In this document: positions 18,460 through 34,625 of the stretch, one piece after another
How the letters are laid out: every line of letters starts with the position of its first letter
Position numbering within the stretch: the first letter of the stretch is position 1
Assembly (NCBI GenBank): GCA_001516125.1
Contig: LOEX01000131.1
Location: 1-44,369 of the forward strand
DNA length: 44,369 nt
Reading direction: 5' to 3'
DNA from: Sphingomonadales bacterium BRH_c42
Lineage (GTDB): Bacteria > Pseudomonadota > Alphaproteobacteria > Sphingomonadales > Sphingomonadaceae
Notes under the pieces: generated by a model
What the model was told of the DNA's origin: nothing
Seen by the model: only the letters and a program-made list of their open reading frames with translations
Database searches by the model: none
Position numbers and translations under genes: made by a program

Positions 18460-19878
18460 TCACCCTTCGGCAAGCGCTGCGTTATGCGTCAGGCCCAGGG
18501 TTTCGCGTTTCGACCAGCGCCAGCCAAGCAGGACTGCGGCAAAGATCAGGCCCGTTGCCAGCCCGATCCACACGCCGGTCCCTTCGAGCGGTGTGTTGAA
18601 GCCCAGCCAGGCCGCGATCCCGAATCCGGGCAGCCAATAGCTGAAGATCGCGATCAGCATCGGCACGCGCGTATCCTGCAACCCGCGCAGGGCACCGGCG
18701 GCAACCGCCTGGACTCCGTCGAACAACTGGAACGCCGCGGCGACCACCATGTAGCGGATGGCGAAATCGGCCATCGCCGCATTCCCCGGCAGGTCGGGAT
18801 CGACATAGATCCGCAGCAGCAGGCCCGGCGTGAAGACCATCGCCGCCGCGGTGCTGATCATGAAACCACCACCCATGACGATGCCGGCCCAACCCGCCCT
18901 GCCAATCGCCGCCACATTGCCCGCGCCGTAGTGATAGCCGACCCGGATCGTCGTTGCCTGGCCGATGCCAAAGGGGATCTGGAACGCCAGCGAGGCGATC
19001 TGCAGCGCGACCGCGTGCCCCGCCAGTTCGGACGCGCCGATGCGTCCCATCAGCAGCGCGGCGGCACTGAACAGGCCGGCTTCGGCCACCACGGTCGCCG
19101 AAACCGGCAAGCCCAGCCGCACCAGCTGGCGAAGGCGCGACCATTCCGGCCGCCACCATTTGCCGAAGATGCGATACCGTCGCAGCCGCCGGTCGCGCGC
19201 GATCGCCACGACATAGGCGAAGACGATGTAGAGCGCGGTGGTCACGCTGGCGAGCGCCGAGCCGTTCAGCCCCAGCGCCGGGGCGCCAAAGTGTCCGAAT
19301 ACGAACGTGTAGTTGCCCAGTAGGCTGACCAGCAGCGCCGACGCGGTGATGGCGGTGGCAAAGACCGGGCGACCCAGCGCCGAAACAAAACTGCGCAGGA
19401 CATTGGCGATAATCATCGGGATCATCGCCCACATGATCACCCGCAGAAAGCCGCCTGCCAATTTCGCCAGCTCGGCATCCTGCCCGGCCAGCAGCATTAG
19501 CCGTTCGCCCTGGTAACAGAGCGTCATGCCGATCATGCCGCAGAACACCGCCAGCCACATTCCCATCCGGGTCGACCGGCGCACTTCGCGCACGGCGTGG
19601 CGACGGCGGCCAAGCTCTTCCGCGATCAGCGCGGCGACCATTCCGGTCAGCCCGGCGAGCGCCCACATCAGCAGGCCGAACAGCGAAATCGCCAGCGAGG
19701 ACGCCGCCAGCTCCCGTTCTCCCAGCCGCGCGACGAAGATCACGTCGACCGCGTGGACCAGCATCTGCAGCAGGTTTGCGAGCGCCAGCGGCAGCGCGAG
19801 GCGCAGCGTCTCGCGCAGCTCTTCGCGCCAGCCGGAGGTGCCGATCGGCAGGGGTTCGAGGGTATGATCGTGGGTCAT
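18460..19878 (-). CDS. MATE-family multidrug efflux transporter
   Basis: This 472-residue membrane protein has about 12 hydrophobic segments in two six-helix bundles, typical of NorM-like MATE transporters that expel cationic drugs by Na+ or H+ antiport. Family features include LRLALPLALANLLQMLVHAVDVIFVARLG at the start of the first bundle and the equivalent RLGLPVSATVVAEAGLFSAAALLMGRIG at the start of the second. The ATG at 19878 (MTHDHTLEP) is the likely start. The frame is open to 19917, and ribosome-binding sites are weak for both. The substrate cannot be read from sequence. Confidence 0.9.
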   Translation of the reverse strand: MTHDHTLEPLPIGTSGWREELRETLRLALPLALANLLQMLVHAVDVIFVARLGERELAASSLAISLFGLLMWALAGLTGMVAALIAEELGRRRHAVREVRRSTRMGMWLAVFCGMIGMTLCYQGERLMLLAGQDAELAKLAGGFLRVIMWAMIPMIIANVLRSFVSALGRPVFATAITASALLVSLLGNYTFVFGHFGAPALGLNGSALASVTTALYIVFAYVVAIARDRRLRRYRIFGKWWRPEWSRLRQLVRLGLPVSATVVAEAGLFSAAALLMGRIGASELAGHAVALQIASLAFQIPFGIGQATTIRVGYHYGAGNVAAIGRAGWAGIVMGGGFMISTAAAMVFTPGLLLRIYVDPDLPGNAAMADFAIRYMVVAAAFQLFDGVQAVAAGALRGLQDTRVPMLIAIFSYWLPGFGIAAWLGFNTPLEGTGVWIGLATGLIFAAVLLGWRWSKRETLGLTHNAALAEG

Positions 19879-19985
19879 GCAGCCGGCCCGGATAGGCGCG
19901 CTGCCCCATCCGGCCAAGCCTGTCGTGTCAGCTGCGGTGCATTATCGCCGCGACGCGGCTATCGCGCCACACCTGCGGCCGGATG

Positions 19986-22226
19986 TCAGCCCCCTTTGCG
20001 GCTTTGCTTCAGGGTTGCCAGCACATCGGCGGGCCAGGTCACCTGCGTCTGCGTTTGCGGGTTGAACGCATTGCCGGGATATTGCGCCTTGTTGGCGGCG
20101 GCGATTTCCTCAGCCGTCAGGAACTCGCTCGGCTCCAGCGCGAACACATCGAGCCCGCGGGAGATCTCGGTGGCGTAAATGCGGCCGTTGTACCAATAGG
20201 CCGACCAGTATCCGCCGGTGACCAGCTGCTCCTGGTCCACCGGGCCGCGATCGAAATAGGCGATTTCGACCGGATTGGCGGCATCGGTGAAGTCGATCAC
20301 GCTGATCCCGCCCTGATACCAGGCCTGCACGAAGATATCGCGCCCCGGCACGGGGATGATCGAGCCATTGTGCGCGACGCAGTTTTCCTTGTCGCTCTGC
20401 GGCGGTGCCAGTTTGTAAAGGCTGCGGAACTCGAGCTTGCTGCCTTCGAGCGCATAGAACGCGTCGGCCCCCCAGTTCGTAGGATCGCCCGCCTGGCAGC
20501 GCGGGCGCGAACCGCCGCCCCATTCGTCGGTGAACAGCACCTTGGTGCCGTCATTGTTGAACGTGGCCGAATGCCAGTACGAAAAGCCCTTGTCGGTGAC
20601 GTCGGCGATCCGCCGCGGCTGAAGCGGATCGGAAATGTCGAGCACGATGCCGTTGCCCGAACAGGCGCCCGCCGCGATCTTCTTTGACGGGAACACGGTG
20701 ATGTCATGGCACTGGTCGGTGCGGCGCGTGTCCTGCGTGCCTTCGCCGTGGTCACCGCCGCGCCACAATCCGGCAATCTGCTCGCCATCGGCGAAGACCC
20801 GTGGGCTGGCGACGATCCGCGCAGCGGCAGGATCGGCCAGCGGTATCTCGATCACGTCGATGCTGAACAGCGCGGTGCGGCTGTCCTCGGCATCGCCAAT
20901 GCAGCCGGGCAGCTCCTCTTCATCGCGGACATAGGACGTGCCCGAATTGTAGAGCACGATCCGCTTGTCATCGGCAGAGGCGATCGAATGCGTATGGCTG
21001 CCGCGGCAGGTCTGCACCTGGCCAACCTGGCGCGGGCGCCTGATATCGGAAATGTCGAACACGCGCACACCGCGGAAGCGGTCCTTGTTGACTTTGCCCG
21101 CGGCGCCGGTCAGCCCGCAATCCGTGCGCGCGCGGCTGTCCTCGACGCTCATGATCAGCAGATTGCCCACCACCGATACGTCGCCCTGCCCGCCAGGGCA
21201 GACGGTCGAGCTGACCAGCGCGGGCACCCCGTCCTTGCCAAGGCGGTAGATGTTGAAGCCGTGATAGCTGCCGGTCACCAGCAGGTCGTTCTTGAACGCC
21301 ATGTCGGTGCTCCAGAAGGTGAGCAGCGAGCCGCGCTGGCCGAACTTGCGCTTGGCAGCGTCGGCTTCGTCGCCATCGACCCCATTATCTTCGGCGCCCT
21401 CTTCTGCCGCATCCTTGGCAGCGTCCTTCTTACCGACGATTTCGGGCTGGAGCTGCGCCGGGTTTTCAGGGTCGAAGAAACCGGGTGCCTTGGCCATGGC
21501 GGTGACGAGCCGCAGGTTGCGGATCGCCTCGCCCGCATCGCGGAAACCCGCGGCAAGCGTTGCGCGCGGATCGTTCGAAAGCCCGGCCAGCACCGCGTTC
21601 ATGCGCGCAATCTCGGCGTTCTGGTCGCTCACGACATCGTTGGTGAACTTGAACACCGCCGGATCGTAGGCGGTGCCCGGCTGCCGGTGCAGCTCCTCCA
21701 CCATGGTGACTGCGCCCTTGTGGTGTTCCATCATCAGGCTGAGGAACAGCCGGTCGAATGCCGTTCCGCTGGCAGCGGCCAGTTCGGCCATTTGCCCCGG
21801 TGTTGCCATGCCGCGCATCAGTGTGTGGTCACCATGAGCGCCGTGGCCGCTGTGACCGGCAGGCGCCGCGTCGGCGCCTTCACCGGCCTGCTCCAACCAG
21901 TCGCGCATGAAGGTGATTTCATCCTTCTGCGAGGCAAGGATGCGGTCGGCGATCTTCAGGATCGCTTCGTTGTTGGTGCGTGAAGGGACCAGTTCCGACA
22001 TTTCCACTGCCTGCTGGTGATGGGGGATCATGTCCCGCATGAAGGCGATGTCGCCCGGGGCAAAGCGCGTGCCCGCAACCGCGATCGCTTCCTTGGCGCT
22101 CAATGTGCGCGATGCCTCTCCCGGTGCGCCGGGCTGAACGATCGGCGCCTGCTGCGCCAGCGCGGGCGTGGTGCCCAGCAGCACGGCCATGGCGGTGGTG
22201 GCGATGAAACGGGTCTTTGCATGCAT
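19986..22226 (-). CDS. Exported DUF305 plus LVIVD-repeat beta-propeller protein
   Basis: This is a 746-residue exported protein with a signal peptide (residues 1-25, cleavage near ALAQ). The first half has two DUF305 helical units, each with a histidine pair: MIPHHQQAVEM at 66-76 and MMEHHKGAVTM at 165-175. Between them is a His-rich linker, four His among residues 125-134. The second half carries LVIVD repeats, short beta-propeller blades: RVFDISDIRRP, GIVLDISDPLQP, GISVIDFTDAANP. DUF305 proteins are often linked to copper or other metal handling, but the function is not established. Six or more cysteines in the propeller may form disulphides. GGGGGA precedes the ATG at 22226. Confidence 0.88.
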   Translation of the reverse strand: MHAKTRFIATTAMAVLLGTTPALAQQAPIVQPGAPGEASRTLSAKEAIAVAGTRFAPGDIAFMRDMIPHHQQAVEMSELVPSRTNNEAILKIADRILASQKDEITFMRDWLEQAGEGADAAPAGHSGHGAHGDHTLMRGMATPGQMAELAAASGTAFDRLFLSLMMEHHKGAVTMVEELHRQPGTAYDPAVFKFTNDVVSDQNAEIARMNAVLAGLSNDPRATLAAGFRDAGEAIRNLRLVTAMAKAPGFFDPENPAQLQPEIVGKKDAAKDAAEEGAEDNGVDGDEADAAKRKFGQRGSLLTFWSTDMAFKNDLLVTGSYHGFNIYRLGKDGVPALVSSTVCPGGQGDVSVVGNLLIMSVEDSRARTDCGLTGAAGKVNKDRFRGVRVFDISDIRRPRQVGQVQTCRGSHTHSIASADDKRIVLYNSGTSYVRDEEELPGCIGDAEDSRTALFSIDVIEIPLADPAAARIVASPRVFADGEQIAGLWRGGDHGEGTQDTRRTDQCHDITVFPSKKIAAGACSGNGIVLDISDPLQPRRIADVTDKGFSYWHSATFNNDGTKVLFTDEWGGGSRPRCQAGDPTNWGADAFYALEGSKLEFRSLYKLAPPQSDKENCVAHNGSIIPVPGRDIFVQAWYQGGISVIDFTDAANPVEIAYFDRGPVDQEQLVTGGYWSAYWYNGRIYATEISRGLDVFALEPSEFLTAEEIAAANKAQYPGNAFNPQTQTQVTWPADVLATLKQSRKGG

Positions 22227-22362
22227 GTCTGACGTCCCCCAAGGAATTGCTGCACAATGGTAGCTGGCGGCCAACTTGCGCAGTTTTGATCTGCTGCCAA
22301 GGGCAGTTCGTCGATTATTGACATGCGGTTGCAGATCGGACGGGGGAAACCGCGGGTTACGC

Positions 22363-22392
22363 AAAAGGGGCGGCGCCTTGCGGCACCGCCCC
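22363..22392 (-). terminator. Rho-independent terminator of rplJL
   Basis: On the minus strand an 11-pair stem (arms 22392-22382 and 22377-22367, one G-T pair) is closed by a GCAA tetraloop and followed by TTTT. It starts 28 bases after the rplL stop and is a near copy of the hairpin at 15035-15060. Confidence 0.9.
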
Positions 22393-22420
22393 TCGCAATT
22401 CAGCCTCGACTGAAGGAAGC

Positions 22421-22798
22421 TTACTTGATTTCGACGGTACCGCCGGCAGCTTCGATCTTCGCCTTGATTTCTTCGGCTTCGGCCTTGTTGATCGCTTCCT
22501 TGACCGCCTTGGGGGCGCTCTCGACCAACGTCTTGGCTTCGGTGAGGCCCAGGCCGGTGATGGCGCGGACTTCCTTGATCACCTGGATCTTCTTTCCGCC
22601 GTCACCGATCAGGATGACGTCGAATTCGGTCTGCTCTTCAGCGGCTTCGGCAGCAGCGCCGCCGCCCGCAGGGGCAGCCACGGCAACGGCAGCAGCGGCG
22701 GAAACGCCCCATGCCTCTTCCAGCGCCTTGGCAAGGTCGGCCGCCTCGAGGACGGTCAGCTTCGAAAGTTCTTCAACAAGTTTGGCAATATCGGCCAT
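22421..22798 (-). CDS. rplL: Ribosomal protein L7/L12
   Basis: L7/L12 forms the flexible ribosomal stalk, which recruits translation GTPases. The 125-residue protein has the N-terminal dimerisation helix pair ([14 protein letters not shown]), an Ala/Gly-rich hinge (residues about 33-52) and the globular domain ending in GGTVEIK, with the conserved [20 protein letters not shown]. It lies 78 bases after rplJ on the same strand, the standard order, but rpoB does not follow it. Confidence 0.99.
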   Translation of the reverse strand: MADIAKLVEELSKLTVLEAADLAKALEEAWGVSAAAAVAVAAPAGGGAAAEAAEEQTEFDVILIGDGGKKIQVIKEVRAITGLGLTEAKTLVESAPKAVKEAINKAEAEEIKAKIEAAGGTVEIK

Positions 22799-22876
22799 GA
22801 TGTAACACTCCTGATTCTGGTTTGGGGTTTCGGCAGATGGCCTGGCCCCTTGAATAATCGCTGTTTGCGATGAACC

Positions 22877-23392
22877 TTATGCCGCTTCCTTGGCGCCGTA
22901 AGCACCGAAGACACGGGCCAGCTTGGCAGCCGGGGCATTGACGACCTGGGCGATCTTGGTCGCCGGGGCGTTGATGAGACCCACGAGCTTGCCGCGCAGT
23001 TCGTCGAGACTGGGCATCGAGGCGAGCGCCTTGACCCCTGCTTCGTCGAGAACCTGCGCGCCCATCGAACCACCGACGATTTCCAGCTTGTCGTTCGTCT
23101 TGGCGAATTCGACAGCGGCCTTGGCAGCCGCGACCGGGTCAGTTGACCAGGCCAGCGCGGTCGGGCCGTTGAGGAATTCCTCGAGCCCGACGTAATCGGT
23201 GTCTTTCAGGGCGAGCTTGGCAAGGCGGTTCTTCGCTACCTTGTAGGACGCGCCGGCTTCCCGCATCTTCGTGCGCAACTGCGTGGACTGGGCCACCGTC
23301 AGGCCGAGGTTGCGGGTGACGACCACCACACCGACCTCGCCGAAGACTGCATTGAGCTGGGCGACCGCATCGGATTTCTGCGAACGATCCAT
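22877..23392 (-). CDS. rplJ: Ribosomal protein L10
   Basis: L10 anchors L7/L12 dimers to 23S rRNA. The 171-residue protein starts [17 protein letters not shown], has the typical [23 protein letters not shown] segment, and ends with a helical tail that binds L7/L12. The ATG at 23392 has AGGAG a few bases upstream; the frame is open further, to 23467, without support. In other bacteria L10 bound to L7/L12 represses its own mRNA through a leader, and this leader is visible upstream. Confidence 0.98.
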   Translation of the reverse strand: MDRSQKSDAVAQLNAVFGEVGVVVVTRNLGLTVAQSTQLRTKMREAGASYKVAKNRLAKLALKDTDYVGLEEFLNGPTALAWSTDPVAAAKAAVEFAKTNDKLEIVGGSMGAQVLDEAGVKALASMPSLDELRGKLVGLINAPATKIAQVVNAPAAKLARVFGAYGAKEAA

Positions 23393-23665
23393 GCCATACT
23401 CCTTCGTTGTCCGCCGCATGGACAAGCCATGCGATGGCACTATGATCGCGCGGGGATGGCTCCCCACACGACCGGCTACGTTTGTCCATGCCGCAGGCGC
23501 GGCATGGGCGAGTCCGTTGATGGGGAAGGAGGCACGCCGAAAGGCGAAACGACGCAGCCGCTGTGGCCGCGCCTGAAACTCTGTCCCCGTCTAGGCTGGA
23601 AATTAAGACTGGCAAATCCCGGTCACCAACTGTCTCGGACGGATGACCACGCGAACGCGGTCGGG
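23393..23665 (-). promoter_or_regulatory. L10 leader (autoregulatory 5' region of rplJL)
   Basis: The minus-strand transcript upstream of rplJ contains TAGACGGGGACAGA (23593-23580), which as I recall it differs at one base from a conserved segment of the E. coli rplJ leader. Two perfect hairpins follow: an 8-base stem (23487-23494 with 23499-23506) and a 7-base stem (23415-23421 with 23427-23433) just before the ribosome-binding site. This fits the L10-binding leader that represses rplJL translation. Exact boundaries are estimates. Confidence 0.72.
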
Positions 23666-23670
23666 CCGGG

Positions 23671-23698
23671 CCATTAGCAGGGATGATGGCCGTGTCAA
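23671..23698 (-). promoter_or_regulatory. Putative rplJL promoter
   Basis: On the minus strand TTGACA (23698-23693, a perfect -35), a 16-base spacer and TAATGG (23676-23671) form a likely promoter. It lies about 280 bases upstream of rplJ, so the L10 leader would be fully transcribed. The rest of the gap to the divergent gene at 23812 holds nothing I recognise. Confidence 0.55.
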
Positions 23699-23811
23699 GA
23701 AATTGCGCGGGCGGGGGGGATAGTGGGTCAGTTTGAAATCCGACGCCCCTTTTTGCCCCAGCCGGGCCAGGTCTGCATCGTCATCATCCCGCCCCACACC
23801 TTTAATTAACC

Positions 23812-24480
23812 ATGTCCGTGCGATCCCGCTTGGCCATGAGCACTTCGATTGACAGAGCGGCGCAAGCGCGCGCGCCCCGCTGGCTGACCCCGGCACGGCT
23901 CGACAGGACCGAACAGGTCGTGATCGTGCTGCTGTGGATGTGGCTGGCATGGCGGGTGTTCGCATCGGCCAATGGCCTCGCCTGGCTGGCGCTGATTTCC
24001 GAAACCGCGATCATGTTCTTCGTGCTGATCCGCCGCCCGACCGACCAGATCAGCCTGCGCCTGGGTGATTGGCTGCTGGCGATCACCGCGACGCTCGCCC
24101 CGTTGCTGATCATGCCGGGGCCGAGCCTGTGGCAAGCTGCGGTGCCGCTGGGGATCGGGCTGATCCTGCTGGGCAATGTCTTTCAGTTGTGGGCCAAGTT
24201 CTGCCTGCGCCGCAGCTTCGGCATCGGTGCCGCCAACCGGGGCATCAAGATCGGCGGGCCCTACCGCATCGTCCGCCACCCGATGTATGCGGGCTATCTG
24301 GCGGTTCACGTCGGTATTTTCCTGACGATGCCATCGGTGATCAATCTCGTGGTCTATGTCATCGCCTGGTGGGCGCAGCTGCTGCGGCTCAATGCCGAGG
24401 AGCTGCTGCTGTCCCAGGATCAGAGCTACCGCGAATTCACGGGCAGGACCCGCTGGCGGCTGATCCCCCGGATCTACTGA
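23812..24480 (+). CDS. Isoprenylcysteine carboxyl methyltransferase (ICMT)-like membrane protein
   Basis: This 222-residue protein has about five hydrophobic segments and the C-terminal signature of ICMT / phospholipid methyltransferase-type membrane enzymes: RIVRHPMYAGYL, and later RLNAEELLLSQDQSYREF followed by RWRLIPRIY. Such proteins bind SAM between the last helices and methylate lipid-like or small substrates; bacterial substrates are mostly unknown. The ATG at 23812 is the first start; an ATG at 23836 is an alternative. It lies between rplJL and the DUF2975 operon, separating rplJL from rpoBC. Confidence 0.82.
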   Translation: MSVRSRLAMSTSIDRAAQARAPRWLTPARLDRTEQVVIVLLWMWLAWRVFASANGLAWLALISETAIMFFVLIRRPTDQISLRLGDWLLAITATLAPLLIMPGPSLWQAAVPLGIGLILLGNVFQLWAKFCLRRSFGIGAANRGIKIGGPYRIVRHPMYAGYLAVHVGIFLTMPSVINLVVYVIAWWAQLLRLNAEELLLSQDQSYREFTGRTRWRLIPRIY

Positions 24481-24501
24481 CGCCTCGTCTGCGGCGATAG
24501 C

Positions 24502-24537
24502 GACGGCCCCGGCCCGGGGGGAGTGGGCGGGGCCGTC
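24502..24537. terminator. Hairpin between convergent genes
   Basis: GACGGCCCCG (24502-24511) pairs perfectly with CGGGGCCGTC (24528-24537) over a 16-base loop. No T-run follows on either strand. It lies between two convergent genes (ending at 24480 and 24561) and could act as a weak bidirectional terminator or block 3' decay. Confidence 0.5.
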
Positions 24538-24560
24538 TGTCGGCGTCTGCGCGGCGTGAC

Positions 24561-24788
24561 CTAATTGACCTCATACCCCAGCACGTCGCCGGGTTGGCAG
24601 TCCAGCTCGCGGCAGATCGCCTCCAATGTGGAGAAGCGGATCGCCCTCGCCTTGCCGGTCTTGAGGATCGAGAGGTTGGCGAGCGTGAGGCCGACGCGTT
24701 CGCTGAGGTCGGTGAGCGTCATGCGGCGCGCATGAAGCAGGTCGTCGAGTTTGACCACGATGTTGGTTCCTTCGTCTTCTGCGGACAT
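24561..24788 (-). CDS. XRE-family HTH transcriptional regulator (short, YozG-like)
   Basis: This 75-residue protein is essentially a single Cro/C1-type helix-turn-helix: KLDDLLHARRMTLTDLSERVGL, then the recognition-helix region TLANLSILKTGKARAIRFSTLEAI, ending ELDCQPGDVLGYEV. This type commonly sits beside DUF2975 membrane proteins and probably regulates its own operon. The start ATG at 24788 shares one base with the DUF2975 stop (TGATG), implying translational coupling. Likely targets are the repeated CGATAA boxes in front of the operon. Confidence 0.88.
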   Translation of the reverse strand: MSAEDEGTNIVVKLDDLLHARRMTLTDLSERVGLTLANLSILKTGKARAIRFSTLEAICRELDCQPGDVLGYEVN

Positions 24789-25342
24789 CACACGGTCCCT
24801 TCCAGGTCTTCGCGCATTGCGGCGCCGTGGCGGAACACGCGGGCGAGGATGAACAGGATCAGCACCAGCAGGATTCCTTCCCCGTCGATGCCGAAATCGG
24901 CATCGATCCTGAGCGAATGGGCGGCGGCGAGATCCTTCAGTTCGCTGGCGATCCACAGCACCAGGGCGCCGACCGGAATAGAGGCCAATTGACCCCCCAG
25001 CGCGATCCAGCCCATGCGCGACAAGCGCTCGCTGTTCTCGCGCGTGAAGGGCTCGCCTTCGCCGACGCTGGCAATGATGCGCAGCAATACCAGCATGAAC
25101 CACACCGCCAGCGCCAACAGGCCGGCGGTGCCGACCATGACCATGGCCACCGCGCCTGTGAGTGCGGCTTCGGTGCCGGTGACGCCCTTTTCAGCGAGTT
25201 CGGCGAGAAAGCGGTCCTCGAAAAACAGCAGCGCCGGGGCGCCGACGAGCAGCATCACGGCGGCAAGGCAGCACACCGCGATGAAGATGGCGATCAGGAT
25301 GCGCGCGGCATCGAGCAACGGGTCCTTGAACATCATGCGCAT
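24788..25342 (-). CDS. DUF2975 membrane protein
   Basis: The 184-residue protein has four hydrophobic segments (about residues 12-36, 60-82, 105-127 and 150-168 by eye), the pattern of DUF2975 proteins. It includes the GEPFTRENSERLSRMGW loop typical of the family. The function is unknown. It is the middle gene of a three-gene operon between a 42-residue peptide gene and the HTH gene. GGGAGG is 9 bases before the ATG at 25342; further ATGs at 25336 and 25333 are possible. Confidence 0.85.
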   Translation of the reverse strand: MRMMFKDPLLDAARILIAIFIAVCCLAAVMLLVGAPALLFFEDRFLAELAEKGVTGTEAALTGAVAMVMVGTAGLLALAVWFMLVLLRIIASVGEGEPFTRENSERLSRMGWIALGGQLASIPVGALVLWIASELKDLAAAHSLRIDADFGIDGEGILLVLILFILARVFRHGAAMREDLEGTV

Positions 25343-25369
25343 GGTTTGTTTCCTCCCTCTCCGCCGGGC

Positions 25370-25498
25370 TCAGGCGAGAATCGGCGCGCTGACGTGCGCC
25401 GTTCCGGCAGGCGGAACGTTGGAGATGACGCCCATCGATGCGATGGCGATGAAGAGCGCCGCGGCGAGTGCGGCGGTTTGGGTGGCAAAATGGGTCAT
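25370..25498 (-). CDS. 42-residue hydrophobic peptide, first gene of DUF2975/HTH operon
   Basis: This short gene encodes 42 residues. It has a polar start (MTHFATQ), one hydrophobic segment (about residues 9-26, AALAAALFIAIASMGVI) and a short polar tail ending APILA. A strong ribosome-binding site, AAGGAG at 25512-25507, lies 8 bases before the ATG. It ends 27 bases before the DUF2975 start, and the operon promoter lies directly upstream. The hydrophobic segment could be a membrane anchor or a signal peptide. I do not recognise the family. A role together with DUF2975 is inferred from position only. Confidence 0.62.
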   Translation of the reverse strand: MTHFATQTAALAAALFIAIASMGVISNVPPAGTAHVSAPILA

Positions 25499-25597
25499 TT
25501 ATCGATCTCCTTGATGGTCAATATCGATAATCAATAATGGCGATTCGTCTTATTGTCAATCGATAATATCGAAAAACGATAAATCGTTGATCGATAA
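25498..25597. repeat. Array of CGATAA boxes (candidate operator array)
   Basis: CGATAA occurs at 25525, 25561, 25577 and 25592, with an inverted relative (TTTATCGAT) at 25498-25506. The boxes cover the promoter and ribosome-binding region of the DUF2975/HTH operon. The stretch is strikingly AT-rich for this genome. The HTH protein is the obvious candidate ligand (inference). Confidence 0.55.
25531..25559 (-). promoter_or_regulatory. Putative promoter of the peptide-DUF2975-HTH operon
   Basis: On the minus strand TTGACA (25559-25554), a 17-base spacer and TATTGA (25536-25531) form a good -35/-10 pair, 33 bases before the peptide start codon. CGATAA boxes flank it on both sides. Confidence 0.65.
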
Positions 25598-25617
25598 ACG
25601 GAGATCCGGCGTCTGAA

Positions 25618-25646
25618 TTGACAGGTCTGCGCCCCCTGACTATAGG
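25618..25646 (+). promoter_or_regulatory. Putative rpoBC promoter
   Basis: TTGACA (25618-25623), a 17-base spacer and TATAGG (25641-25646) match the sigma-70 consensus well. An inverted repeat (GCGCCC at 25629-25634, GGGCGC at 25645-25650) spans the -10 box. Transcription would start near 25653, giving a leader of about 237 bases before rpoB; I see no recognised element in that leader. Confidence 0.65.
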
Positions 25647-25889
25647 GCGCCTTCCGCACGCTTCGAGCAATGCTGATTCTTGCGCGGGGATCGGCAACAG
25701 GATGGAGGCGGCGGGCCCCATATTCGCGACGGATCGGAATGCTGCGGTGGCGCCCGGAAGGGGTGTGCCATGTCCGCGGCCCGTTTGCGTCGCAGTGGTG
25801 GGCCCTCTCTCGCGAGCGAACTGCACATTTTTGACGCCCGGCAGGAGCATTTCGGCTGCGGCACAGATTGAAAGAGGCGAATTTCCTCC

Positions 25890-30089
<4,200 letters not shown>

Positions 30090-30090
30090 A

Positions 30091-30114
30091 GGCAAGGGGC
30101 TGATGCCCCCTGCC
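30091..30114 (+). other. Hairpin in the rpoB-rpoC intergenic region
   Basis: GGCA and GGGGC pair with GCCCC and TGCC around a TGAT loop, with one mismatch. No T-run follows, so this is not a normal terminator. It may affect mRNA processing or partial read-through between rpoB and rpoC, which are 68 bases apart. Confidence 0.4.
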
Positions 30115-30157
30115 GATTTCGCCCCATCGATGTTTCACCCGTAAGGGAATTCGAAAA

Positions 30158-34456
<4,299 letters not shown>

Positions 34457-34495
34457 TTACGCCCCACGCTTCATGCCAAGGGTGAAAATCGTGAG

Positions 34496-34526
34496 AGCCC
34501 CGCTGGAGCGATCCGGCGGGGCTTTT
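34496..34526 (+). terminator. Rho-independent terminator after rpoBC
   Basis: A 12-pair stem with one G-T pair (AGCCCCGC and GCGGGGCT outer arms) is closed by a GCGA tetraloop at 34508-34511 and followed by a TTTT run. It lies 39 bases after the rpoC stop. Confidence 0.92.
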
Positions 34527-34555
34527 GCTTGCACAGTAGAAATTCCATAAATTGC

Positions 34556-34576
34556 TATTGCGAGGCGATCGCAATA
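34556..34576 (+). promoter_or_regulatory. Perfect 8-5-8 palindrome upstream of the gltX operon
   Basis: TATTGCGA (34556-34563) and TCGCAATA (34569-34576) are exact inverted repeats with a 5-base spacer. Arms TTGCGA-N5-TCGCAA resemble alphaproteobacterial iron-regulator (Fur-type) boxes, but the spacer is GC-rich, so the match is only partial. It lies 50 bases before the ATG at 34626, just after a possible -35 (TTGCAC at 34529) and would overlap the -10. Confidence 0.45.
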
Positions 34577-34625
34577 AAGTTAGTCAGTCCATCCTTGACA
34601 TGAGTGGAGGCGTGGATGGAACGAA

